A stretch of DNA of 64,000 nt, taken from positions 101,505 through 165,504 of the forward strand of contig PNKZ01000013.1 in the NCBI GenBank assembly GCA_013822735.1, written 5' to 3'. How positions within the stretch are numbered: position 1 is the first letter of the stretch; the number at the start of each line of letters is the position of its first letter. The stretch is from Pirellula sp. (GTDB lineage Bacteria; Planctomycetota; Planctomycetia; Pirellulales; PNKZ01). The notes beneath the pieces were generated by a model that saw only the letters and a program-made list of their open reading frames with translations, did not search any database and was not told the origin of the DNA. The translations under genes were made by a program, and so were the position numbers. This document shows positions 36,561-46,000 of the stretch, one piece after another.

Positions 36561-36663
36561 AATACTGAATGCTGAGTGCTGAATAACTGAACGGCAGAAT
36601 CGGTAGCACGACGCGACTATCGGCAGTTCGTCTTCAGCATTCAGTCATTCAGCATTCAGCATT
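36561..36663. repeat. Imperfect inverted repeat built of CTGAATG units
   Basis: Between the SDR and the kinase. The left arm (36561-36590) contains repeated CTGAATG/CTGAGTG/CTGAATA units; the right arm (36632-36663) is the near complement with CATTCAG units. The arms could pair over about 30 bases with a few mismatches around a 41-base loop. Sequences like this recur in planctomycete intergenic regions; it might act as a transcript-stabilising or attenuating hairpin between the two genes. Confidence 0.8.
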
Positions 36664-36713
36664 TGAAAACCGACATACATTCCTCCACTTCCATTTTCTC
36701 ATAGGACCGTCTC

Positions 36714-37799
36714 ATGTGCGCTTTGAAGATTCGCCAAGATGCTTGTGAACTCGATTTCCTCTCGCTCGGCGCGCTTGTGCACCGGCTCGATCCGGGCATC
36801 ATTCCGTTTCGCAAGGCGACTTCGTTCGACGTGCACGTCTCCGGCGGCGAGTACAACGTGTCGGCCAACCTCAGCGATTGCTTCGGCCTCAAGACCGGCG
36901 TCGCCTCGGCCATGGTCAACAACGGCATCGGCGAACTCGTCCAGGCCCGCGTCCGTGAAAAAGGCGTGAAGCCGTACTACAAGCACTTCGAGCACGACGG
37001 CGTCCGCGGCCCGAACATTGCCACGGTGTACAGCGACCAGGGGCACGGCGTTCGCGCTCCCGTGGTGTTTTACAACCGGGCGAACGAAGCCGGCGCCATG
37101 CTGAAGCCGGGCGACTTCGATTGGAAGGCGATCCACGCCGCAGGCTGCAAGTGGTTCCACTCCGGCGGCATCTTCGCGGCCCTTTCGCCGACGACGTCGG
37201 AACTGATCGTCGAAGGGATGCAAGCCGCCAAGGCCGCCGGCGCCGTCACTTCGTTCGACTTGAACTACCGCGCCAAGCTCTGGGCCGCTCTGCCCGGCGG
37301 CGCCGCGAAGGGGCAAGAGATGATCGCGAAGATCGTCAACAACGTCGACGTGCTCATCGGCAACGAAGAAGACCTGCAAAAGGGGCTCGGCATCGAAGGG
37401 CAAGACGTCGAATCGTCATCGAAGCTCGATCCGAATGCGTTCTTCTCCGTCATTGAAAAGGCCGTGAAGAAGTTTCCGAACGTGAAGGCCGTGGCGACGA
37501 CGCTCCGCGAAGTGCACTCGACCAACCGTCACGATTGGGCCGCCGTGGTTTGGATCGAAGGGGAGAAGTTCGTCAGCCCGACGATGCAACTCGACGTCAT
37601 CGACCGCATCGGCGGCGGCGACGGCTTTGCCGCCGGCCTGATCTACGGATTGCTCGCCGGCAAGAAGCCGGAAGAAGCGCTACGACTCGGCTGGGCGCAC
37701 GGCGCTCTGCTCACGACGTTCCCCGGCGACGTGACGATGGCGAAGCTTCCTGAAGTCGAGCAACTCGCCAAGGGCGGCAGTGCTCGCGTGCAACGGTAA
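36714..37799 (+). CDS. PfkB-family sugar kinase (2-keto-3-deoxygluconate kinase-like)
   Basis: A 361-residue ribokinase-type enzyme. The N-terminal sugar-binding region includes SGGEYNVSANLSDCFG; the middle holds SFDLNYRAKLW and VLIGNEEDL; the C-terminal signature is DRIGGGDGFAAGLIYGLL, with the catalytic Asp in a GGGD variant of the usual GAGD. It would phosphorylate a sugar or keto-acid with ATP in the cytosol. The D-mannonate oxidoreductase-like gene 160 bases upstream makes 2-keto-3-deoxygluconate the best guess; the dehydratase that would link the two steps is not seen here. A strong terminator follows. Confidence 0.85.
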   Translation: MCALKIRQDACELDFLSLGALVHRLDPGIIPFRKATSFDVHVSGGEYNVSANLSDCFGLKTGVASAMVNNGIGELVQARVREKGVKPYYKHFEHDGVRGPNIATVYSDQGHGVRAPVVFYNRANEAGAMLKPGDFDWKAIHAAGCKWFHSGGIFAALSPTTSELIVEGMQAAKAAGAVTSFDLNYRAKLWAALPGGAAKGQEMIAKIVNNVDVLIGNEEDLQKGLGIEGQDVESSSKLDPNAFFSVIEKAVKKFPNVKAVATTLREVHSTNRHDWAAVVWIEGEKFVSPTMQLDVIDRIGGGDGFAAGLIYGLLAGKKPEEALRLGWAHGALLTTFPGDVTMAKLPEVEQLAKGGSARVQR

Positions 37800-37833
37800 C
37801 GTCACGAACCGCATCGCTTTGATAAACAATCGC

Positions 37834-37873
37834 GCGACGCCGCTTCACCACCAGGGAGCGGCGTCGCTTTTTT
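37834..37873 (+). terminator. Intrinsic terminator after the sugar kinase
   Basis: A perfect 11-base stem (37834-37844 with 37857-37867) around a 12-base loop, followed by six T. It lies 35 bases after the kinase stop and should end the SDR/kinase transcript. Confidence 0.92.
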
Positions 37874-38007
37874 ATTGCGCGAACGCATGCGGGCCGGCGC
37901 ATGTGAATGGCTGCGTCGGTAGGTTGCGTTGCAATTGCGCGGCGGCCGACATACGCTCGAAGTACTCGGCTGTACGACCGTGACTCTCGGCGGTGGATGA
38001 CTTGCAC

Positions 38008-40416
38008 ATGCGCGTATCGGTGGCGACGTTTCCAAGGAGGTTGGTCGGCGCGTGCATGTCGCTATACCTGTGCGCGAGTTCGGCGACCGCCGGCGATGCG
38101 CCGGGGAACGCCAAGCACGAGATCGTGATCGACGGGGAACTCACGACGTTCTTCCGGAGCCATTGCTACGATTGCCACGGCGCCGACGTGCAAGAAGGGA
38201 AGCTGCGGCTCGACACGCTTTCCGGCGCGTTGCAAACTTCCGAGGCTCAGGAGACCTGGAGCAAGATTCTTACGCGGCTGGCCGCCGGGGAAATGCCGCC
38301 GGAAGATCAGCCTCGCCCCGAGAGAGCCCCCCTGCAAAACGCGCTCTCGGCCATTCGCGCTCCGCTCGTGGCCGCGGTGCGTAGTTCCGTTGCCGGCCGG
38401 CCGGGAAGGGGGCCTCGGCGCTTGAATCGGGCCGAGTATCAGAACTCCGTCAACGCGCTACTCGGCACCGACCTCGACCTCGCCGGCTATCTGCCGGAAG
38501 ACGGCATCGCCGACGGCTTCGACAAAGTCGGCCGGGCCCTGAACATTTCCTCCGTGCAAGTGGAGCGCTATCTCGAAGCATCCGAGGAAGCGCTCGACGC
38601 GGTGCTTTACGAGCAACCGAAAATTCCTTCGACGACCCGGCGGTACAACATCTGGGACGACTGCGGCATCGCCCGGCGGACGTTCACGTACAACGGCGTC
38701 TTCGCGGAGAGCAAGGACGCCGTGCTGGCCTGGTACACGAGCGACAAGTTCTATTACGTCGAGACGTTCAAAGCGCCGGTGCGCGGCAAGTACCGCATTC
38801 GCATTTCGGCTTACGGCACGTTGCTCGGCAAGGGCGCCGAGCGTTCCGCCGCGCCGGTGCAGCTTGCGCTACATGGTGGTGATTTCAAGTCGAGCAATCG
38901 CGTCTCCCATCGCGTCGGCTTCTTTTCCACCGACTGGGAACAGCCGCGCGTGATCGAGGCCGTCGATCTGCTCGAGGCGGGCCATTCCTTCAAGCTGACG
39001 ATCGCCGGCCGGCAGACCACGAATACCAAAGTCGCCGAATACGCCGGTCCGGCGCTGGCCGTGCAATGGATGGAGATCGAAGGGCCGCTCGATGAAGGGG
39101 TCGCCGAGCGCCGACGGCAACTGGTGTTCGACCACGTCGATCCCGACCGCGGCACGCCCGCTGACGCCGAGCGACTACTGCAACGCTTCGCAGAGCGCGC
39201 TTTTCGCCGGCCGATCGACGCGCCGGACGTCGAGCCGTATGCAGCCGTGATGCGGGCACAATTCGCCGCCGGTGCTTCATTTCGCGAAGGGCTCAAGGTC
39301 GGCATGCAGGCGGTGCTCTGCGCGCCGGAGTTCCTCTTCGTGAACCCGGAAGCTGCCGACGACTACGCCGTTGCGAGTCGGCTGTCGTACTTTCTCTGGA
39401 GCGCGCCGCCGGACGCGGAACTCTTGCAGGCCGCGGCCTCGGGCAAGTTGCGCCGCGCCGACGAGCGCCGTCGTCACGTGGACCGCATGCTCGCCGACGG
39501 ACGGGCGCAGTTCTTCGCGCACCATTTCCTCGACCACTGGCTCGACCTGAAGAAGATCGACTTCACGACGCCGGACAAAGACATCTATCCGGAGTACGAC
39601 GAGCCGCTCCGCGACGCGATGGTCCGTGAGACGCGTATGTTCTTCGCCGATCTGCTTCAGAACGACGGCAGCGTCCGCAACATCATCGATTCGGACTACG
39701 CTATGCTCAACGCCCGGCTGGCGAGACATTACGACATCTCCGGCGTGGTCGGCGACGACATTCGTAAAGTGCCGCTACCCGCCGATTCGCTGCGCGGCGG
39801 ATTGCTCACGCAAGCGAGCGTCCTCAAGGTCACGGCCGACGGTACCGCGACGTCCCCCGTGCTGCGCGGCGTTTGGTTGCTCGATCGCATTCTCGGCAGG
39901 CCCGTTCCTCCGCCTCCTCCGGGAGTGCCGGGCGTGGAGCCCGACGTGCGCGGGGCAACGACCATACGCGAGCAGTTGGCGAAGCATCGCCAGTCGGAGT
40001 CGTGCGCCACGTGCCACAAGCGCATCGATCCGCCGGGCTTCGCCTTAGAATGCTTCGATGCCATCGGCGGCTTTCGCGACCGCTACCGCGTGGTCGATCC
40101 CGAGCGCCCGGGCGCCGAGGTGGACGGCGTGCGCAAGAAGTACGCGTTGGGTCGCAAAGTGGAAACGGGCGATCAAATGCCCGACGGTCGAAAGTTTGCC
40201 GACGTGCGCGAGTTTCAACGGTTGCTCGCCGCCGATCCGCGACCGGTCGTCGAGAATGTGGCCATGAAACTGCTGACTTACGCGTTGGGGCGCGAGCTCG
40301 ACATCGCCGACCGAGAAGACGTGCGCCAGATCGTCGACGGCTTGAAGTCGCGCGACTTCGGTCTCCGCTCGATGATCAAAGAGCTGGCGGCAAGCGACGC
40401 GTTCATCGCCCCATAA
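38008..40416 (+). CDS. DUF1592 planctomycete cytochrome-like protein (DUF1587/1592/1588/1585)
   Basis: A protein of about 802 residues with a likely signal peptide ending near residue 29 (SLYLCASSATAG). A c-type heme motif CYDCH lies at residues 53-57. The usual domain series then follows: DUF1587 (RRLNRAEYQNSVNALLGTDL), a carbohydrate-binding-like beta region, DUF1595/DUF1592 (FAERAFRRPIDAPD, SRLSYFLWSAPPDAELL), DUF1588 with a second heme motif CATCH near residue 666 (SCATCHKRIDPPG), and DUF1585 at the end (LLTYALGRELDIADREDVRQIV). The family is expanded in planctomycetes and is presumed to act with DUF1552 proteins in the periplasm, reaction unknown. The ATG at 38008 is preferred to a GTG at 37993. 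Confidence 0.92.
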   Translation: MRVSVATFPRRLVGACMSLYLCASSATAGDAPGNAKHEIVIDGELTTFFRSHCYDCHGADVQEGKLRLDTLSGALQTSEAQETWSKILTRLAAGEMPPEDQPRPERAPLQNALSAIRAPLVAAVRSSVAGRPGRGPRRLNRAEYQNSVNALLGTDLDLAGYLPEDGIADGFDKVGRALNISSVQVERYLEASEEALDAVLYEQPKIPSTTRRYNIWDDCGIARRTFTYNGVFAESKDAVLAWYTSDKFYYVETFKAPVRGKYRIRISAYGTLLGKGAERSAAPVQLALHGGDFKSSNRVSHRVGFFSTDWEQPRVIEAVDLLEAGHSFKLTIAGRQTTNTKVAEYAGPALAVQWMEIEGPLDEGVAERRRQLVFDHVDPDRGTPADAERLLQRFAERAFRRPIDAPDVEPYAAVMRAQFAAGASFREGLKVGMQAVLCAPEFLFVNPEAADDYAVASRLSYFLWSAPPDAELLQAAASGKLRRADERRRHVDRMLADGRAQFFAHHFLDHWLDLKKIDFTTPDKDIYPEYDEPLRDAMVRETRMFFADLLQNDGSVRNIIDSDYAMLNARLARHYDISGVVGDDIRKVPLPADSLRGGLLTQASVLKVTADGTATSPVLRGVWLLDRILGRPVPPPPPGVPGVEPDVRGATTIREQLAKHRQSESCATCHKRIDPPGFALECFDAIGGFRDRYRVVDPERPGAEVDGVRKKYALGRKVETGDQMPDGRKFADVREFQRLLAADPRPVVENVAMKLLTYALGRELDIADREDVRQIVDGLKSRDFGLRSMIKELAASDAFIAP

Positions 40417-40453
40417 CACTTTTCCCTCGATCCGTTCGCGGAAGACCTCAACC

Positions 40454-41725
40454 ATGCACAACACCGCGATTTCTCGACGCCGCTTCCTCCGAGCGGCCGG
40501 CGTAACGCTGGCGTTACCGCTTCTCGACGGCCTCGCCCCGCGCGCAGAAGGCACGGCCTCGACGGAGCCGCCGCGTCGCTTCCTCGGTATTTGTCATTCG
40601 CTCGGGTTCCACGCACCTAACTTGTTCCCCGAAACAGCCGGGCCGAACTACGAGCTCACGCCGTATCTAAAGCTGGTCGAGCGGCACCGGGAGCGATTTA
40701 CGCTTCTCTCCGGCGTTTCCCATCCCGACGTCGACGGGGGACACTTTGCCGAAGCTTCGTTTCTCACCTCCGCGCCGCATCCGAAAGGAAGCAGCTTCCG
40801 AAACACCATCTCGCTCGATCAATACATCGTCGAGCGGACTGCGCCGCCGACGCGATTTCCGTTCCTCGCGCTGGCCACGCGCAGCGGTAGTTTGTCGTGG
40901 ACGTCCGGCGGCGTGCCGATCCCGTCGGAGAGCAGTCCGTCGCGAGTGTTTCGCAGGTTGTTCGTCGAGGGGACGCCCGATGAAACGGCCGCCCAAATGC
41001 ACAAGCTCGCCACCGGCCGGAGCGTGCTCGATGCGGTGCTCGATCAAACGCGGAAAATGCACGGTTCGCTCGGCTCGACCGATCGCGACAAGCTCGATCA
41101 ATACATGACGTCGGTCCGCGACGTCGAGCAACGTCTGCACGCCGGCCAAGCGTGGATCAAGCGCCCCAAGCCCAAGGTCGACGTGCCGCCGCCGGTCGAT
41201 ATTCCGAACGAGGCCGACCTGTTCGGGCGTAGCCGACTGCTCTTCGACCTGATCCAACTCGCGTTCACGACCGACTCCACGCGCGTCGTCACGGTGAGCA
41301 TGGATGCCTACGGGCCGGGGCTCACGCCGGTGCCGGGCGTCACGCAAGGGCATCACAATCTTTCGCACCACGGGCTCGACCCGGAGAAGCTCGCCGAGCT
41401 CCGCCTGATCGAAGAAGCGCAGATGAATACCTTCGGCTACTTGCTCGACCGACTACTCGGAGCCTCGGAACATGGCGGAACGCTGCTCGATCGCACGGCG
41501 GTGCTCTTCGGCAGCAACCTGGGCAATGCTAGCAGTCACGACACGCGTAATATGCCGATCCTGCTCGCCGGCGGCGGACTCAAACACGGCCGACATCTCG
41601 CTTTCGATCGAAACAACAATTACCCGCTCTGCAATGCGTATGTCTCGTTGTTGCAACGGTTAGGAATTGAAACGGATCGCTTCGGCTCGAGCACGGGCAC
41701 CATGACCGGTCTGGACCTCGCGTGA
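40454..41725 (+). CDS. DUF1552 Tat-exported protein
   Basis: A 423-residue protein starting with a clear twin-arginine signal (ISRRRFLRAAGVTLALPLLDG). The body matches DUF1552: RFLGICHSLGFHAPNLFPE, LTLLSGVSHPDVDGGH-like block, SLDQYIVERT, QYMTSVRDVEQRL and the end region GTLLDRTAVLFGSNLGNASSH followed by LAGGGLKHGRHL. It follows the DUF1592 gene by 37 bases, the standard planctomycete pairing, and is almost certainly co-transcribed. Tat export implies folding in the cytoplasm, perhaps with a cofactor. The catalytic role has not been defined, although the fold resembles sulfatase/alkaline phosphatase-like proteins of the related DUF1501 group. Confidence 0.92.
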   Translation: MHNTAISRRRFLRAAGVTLALPLLDGLAPRAEGTASTEPPRRFLGICHSLGFHAPNLFPETAGPNYELTPYLKLVERHRERFTLLSGVSHPDVDGGHFAEASFLTSAPHPKGSSFRNTISLDQYIVERTAPPTRFPFLALATRSGSLSWTSGGVPIPSESSPSRVFRRLFVEGTPDETAAQMHKLATGRSVLDAVLDQTRKMHGSLGSTDRDKLDQYMTSVRDVEQRLHAGQAWIKRPKPKVDVPPPVDIPNEADLFGRSRLLFDLIQLAFTTDSTRVVTVSMDAYGPGLTPVPGVTQGHHNLSHHGLDPEKLAELRLIEEAQMNTFGYLLDRLLGASEHGGTLLDRTAVLFGSNLGNASSHDTRNMPILLAGGGLKHGRHLAFDRNNNYPLCNAYVSLLQRLGIETDRFGSSTGTMTGLDLA

Positions 41726-41865
41726 GCTGGTCGCCGACCGACCACATGCTCGAGCGTGTTAAGCTTTGACGGTGCTCCGATTTAATGCGTGGTTATCGCC
41801 GCACACTTCACGATGAAAGGAGAGTACGACCCGGTTGATTCACACTACACGGCGGTAGGTGTGTT

Positions 41866-43023
41866 ATGAAAAGACTCCTAAGCATCGCGCTCGTTTGCTT
41901 GCTGACGCGTACTGCGTCGGCAGAAACCACCCAAATTGATCTCGGCTCGGAATTCGAGCCGTTTACCTACGCGAGCGCGAAGGCTCCGACGCTTGATCTC
42001 GTCGAGTGTTGCGCGAAGTGCCGGGCCAACGCCGCAGCGTCGGGGACGACGAAGCCGTGGGCCTTTAGCCTGACGCAAACTTCGGACTACGGCACGAGCC
42101 TGGCGCTGCCGATCGGTTTGACGCCGGCCAATACGCTGCTCGCGCCGGCCGGCAACGCTGCACAGGCCGGCATCTTGAACAACGCCCAAGCAGCGACGCT
42201 CGGCTTGCTCGGCAACTTGGGTTTGGCCCCGGTGCCGCCGGGAACCGACGCCGTCGGCGTGTTCGAAGACGACTTCCAATTTCAAACGACCGGCGCGCTC
42301 TCGTATCAGCGGCAAGTCGGCGAGTTCGGCACGTTGACGGCGAGTTACACCTACTATCAAAACCTGCACCCCGACGTGAAGCAGCTCGACTTGATGAGCC
42401 ACACGCCGTCGGTGCAATACGCCCTGAAGCTCACCGACCGGCTCACCAACGCGACGTACTACAACTACGCGTATTACTTCCTGTCGGGCAGTTCGTTCGT
42501 CACGCAAAACCGGATCGGCAACATCACGACGTTTCGCGTAAACGATCGCTGGGATCTCGCCGGCGGCACGAACTACGCCAACGCCAACTTCCGCAACGCC
42601 AACTATCTCAACTCCGACAACTACGCCGGCACGTTGGAAGCGACGCGCTACATGGACGAAGCCCGCAACAACTACGTGAAGGTCGGCTACGGCGCCGGCT
42701 ACTCGGATGCGGCGCTCACCGGCTTCGCGTACATGGTGAACAACGGCTTCATTACCACGCGGATTCTTTACGGCGACGAGAATCGCAACGAACTGCGACT
42801 CACCGGCAGCTACGGCCGGTACGATTTCAAAGGCCTCGACCCGATTCAGCAGACGATCTATCGGGCCGACAACATTTACAACGCCGGCTTGTTCTACGGG
42901 CGCAAGATCGCGGACAACGTCCAACTCTTCGCACAGTACAACTATTTGAAGAGCAACTCCAACGTCGCTCGACAACTCTATAACAGCGACCTCATTTCGC
43001 TCGGCATACTCTACACGCGCTAG
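41866..43023 (+). CDS. Outer-membrane beta-barrel-like protein
   Basis: A 385-residue protein with a signal peptide (LLSIALVCLLTRTASA). From about residue 130 it shows alternating amphipathic strands rich in Tyr/Asn/Thr (GTLTASYTYYQNL, VQYALKLTDRLTNATYYNYAYYF, TLEATRYMDEARNNYVKVGYGAGY, NVQLFAQYNYLKSNSN), ending SLGILYTR, consistent with an outer-membrane barrel. A CCAKC cluster at residues 48-52 is odd, because barrels seldom carry cysteines; it could form a disulfide or bind metal. GGTAGGTG precedes the ATG closely. The stop TAG is shared, via CTAG, with the convergent PEP-CTERM gene. The transported or bound ligand is unknown. Confidence 0.75.
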   Translation: MKRLLSIALVCLLTRTASAETTQIDLGSEFEPFTYASAKAPTLDLVECCAKCRANAAASGTTKPWAFSLTQTSDYGTSLALPIGLTPANTLLAPAGNAAQAGILNNAQAATLGLLGNLGLAPVPPGTDAVGVFEDDFQFQTTGALSYQRQVGEFGTLTASYTYYQNLHPDVKQLDLMSHTPSVQYALKLTDRLTNATYYNYAYYFLSGSSFVTQNRIGNITTFRVNDRWDLAGGTNYANANFRNANYLNSDNYAGTLEATRYMDEARNNYVKVGYGAGYSDAALTGFAYMVNNGFITTRILYGDENRNELRLTGSYGRYDFKGLDPIQQTIYRADNIYNAGLFYGRKIADNVQLFAQYNYLKSNSNVARQLYNSDLISLGILYTR

Positions 43024-46000
43024 GCGACGCTCAAGACCGGGACCGTTGCGAGCTGCGCCTCTTGCTGACGCCGCTTGCGACGTCGAACGACATAGCAGCC
43101 GAGCGCCGCCATGCCGACGAAGACCAAGCTTCCCGGCTCCGGCACGGCCGAGTAGTTGATGTAGAGATCATTGCCGGATTGCGAGACCCAAAAGCTTCCG
43201 CCCGCGGGCGTGAATGCGTTGTTCGGCGTGCCGAACACGCCGAAATCAGCCGTCGAGTCGGCGATGACGAACGTCGATGGAGTAAATCCTGAGATGCCGC
43301 CCGTCCTCACGAAGAGCCATTGGTAGGTGCTGTTCGGATTAAACGCATTCTGGCTCGTCAACGTCGCATGGCCGGAGTTATCCGACTTCCAAGCGTCGAT
43401 CCGAAGATTGATGGTGCTGCCCAACGCGAGCGTGCTCCCGGTGAGGTCGAGCAAATCCCAATTGGTTCCGGCCACGGCATCGGTGCCCGTCGGATCTTTA
43501 AACTCGAAATAGACGCTGCTGCCGCTCGCCCAAGAATTGGAAGGCCCCGATACGGTCAGCGTGCCGACGCTATTGCCGGGCGACAGGATGCCGTTGACGA
43601 CCACGCTTTCACTCGACGTCCCGGTGATCGCGCCGGTTCCCCCAAGCGTCGCACCAACAGCGACGACAATGCTACCGCCGCCGGTAAGATTCAAAGGTTG
43701 ATTGACGGCCAACGTTCCGGCCTGCACGCTCGCAGCACCGGTATAGGAACCGGCGGCGGCGCTACTGAGCACTAACTTGCCGTCTCCCGTCTTGCTGACG
43801 GGACCGGTCCCGCTGAGCCCGCCGGGCACGGTGAGCGTGAGTCCCGTGGCGACGTCGATCGCACTGCCGGACGAAGCAGCGACGACGATCGGTCGCGTCG
43901 TAGGAAGCGTGAGGCTGGTCGTGACGACCTTCAACGTGCCTCCGCTGAGCGTTATCGCCGAGTTCGACAAGGGGCTGCCGAGCGCAGTGGCGTTGGAGAA
44001 TTGGAACGTCCCGCCGTTGACGAACACGGCCCCGGTGAAGGTTTGCGCCGTCGTGACGGAAAGCGTGCCGAGCCCGGCCTTCGTCAACGAGCCGGCGCCG
44101 AGCAATTGAGACGTTGAGCGGGTCAGCGATACCGTAAAGGTGTCGTCGATATCGATCGTTCCTGCGCCGTTGAAGCGGAATTCGTATCCGGCTTCCGGCG
44201 TTGTACTCCCCGTCACGTTCCACGTGCCGCCGTTGAAAACAAGGTCGACCGTATTGTTGCCCAATCGCAGCACGCCTTGCGTTTGCAGAACTCCGTCGAG
44301 AATGACCCATTGCGTGCCGAGCCCGGTGATCGTCGCGGAATTGTCGCCGGCGAGGACCAATCGCCCGGGGCCGGTCTTGGTCAGTACGTGCGTATTGCCG
44401 TCGTCGACGATGCCGCCGACGTTTCCGCTAGTATTGAAGCGAACCGTACTGTTCGCCAAGACGTTGAAGATCGCATCCCCGGTGATCGTCGTGTTCGTAA
44501 AGGAAAGATTTCCGGTCGTCACCAAGTCGCCGGGCCCGAAGTTAATCGTTTGAGCGCCGACGGATAGTGTTCCCAGCGTGTGCGTAACCGACGTGGAACT
44601 GGTCGTCGCGCGGCTCGCCGTGATGGTCGACGTGCCGGCGACCGTGACGTTTGCGTTGAACGTAGTGCTGGAATTGTTGGCGAAATCAAGTCGCCCGGCG
44701 TTGAGCGTGACCTTGCCGCTCGCTCCCAAGCCTTGCGCGACGCCGACCTGAAGAATACCGGCGTTGACTTGCCAAAACGAATTTGCGCCGGTCATGGAGG
44801 CATCGCCGGCGGCGCCCAGAAGCAGCGTGCCGACGCCCGACTTCGTGTACGTCCTTGAGACGGAGCCGTCGAACACCGCTCCGGAAAACGTCAGGCGCGC
44901 ATTGAGGCCGACGTCGAACGACGCGTTGCCGAGCAGGCTGGAGTTTCCTGAGACGAGAATCGTTGCCGTGCCGCTGGTAACGAGCGACCCGGCTTGCACC
45001 GATAGCGTTTGCCCGCCGATCGACAGCGACGGAATCGTATGGGTGTAGGCCGAGCCGTTGGAGCTATTGCGATCGGAAACGATCGCGGCGTTACCGCTGA
45101 CGATGACGGGGTTGGCATAGATTCCGCCGCCGCTCGCGGCGAGTTCGAGCGTGCCGCCGCTCACGGTTAGCGAACCGACGGTCCCGAGCGCGGCTTGCGA
45201 CCCCAATCGCAGGGTTCCGTTTTCAAGGGCCGAGTTTCCGGTCAGCGCGTTCGTGCCGGAAATCAAGACGATGCCCACCCCTTGCTTGGTAATGCCGCCG
45301 ATTCCGGAGATTGCGCCGGAAAACGTGATGAGGCTCTGCGGCAAACTCGTTCCGCCGGCGGTGAAGACGACGTTTTTCTGCAGGTCCAACGTGTTGCCGA
45401 ACGTCCCCGAACCCGAGAAGCCCGGTGCGCCGCCGATCGTGATCACGCCCGAATTGCCGGCCGGCACGTAGTATCGCGGCCCCGACGTATTGATCGCCGC
45501 GTTGGCCAAGAGCGCGGCGTTCGCGGAACCGGAGCGAGAGCCGATCATCACATAGCCGGCCTGCCCGGTCGGGTTCTGCGGGTTGCTTAACAACATCGTT
45601 CCCTCGGCAATGAGCATGTTGCCGGAGAACAACGTTTGCAGGTAGTTGACGCTCGCAATCTCAAGGATGCCCGGCCCGGTCTTCAGCAAGTCGGTCGTAT
45701 AGGAGCCGTTGATCGTGCCGGTCAGGATGCCGCGCGTCGCCATCGTACCGTCGCCCAACACGCGGAATTCGCGATAAGTGGCGGCACCGGTCGCCGCCAC
45801 ATTAAAGGTGTTGTACGCGGTACCGCCCGCGTCAAGGATCAGGTCGTTCGTCAGCGTGACGGTGTTGGTCGAGCGAGCGCTGCCGAACACTACGGAGTAA
45901 CCCTCGGCGAGCCAGAAGCCGTTGCCCCATTGCAGCGTCGTGCCCCAGGTGTTGTAGTTGGGATTGGCGATGCCCGAGGCGGGAGGGTCGGCGTTGGTCT

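Noticed and set aside
41878..42975. 365-residue minus-strand open frame
   Set aside because: Antisense to the outer-membrane barrel gene; Val/Arg/Gly-rich composition without pattern.
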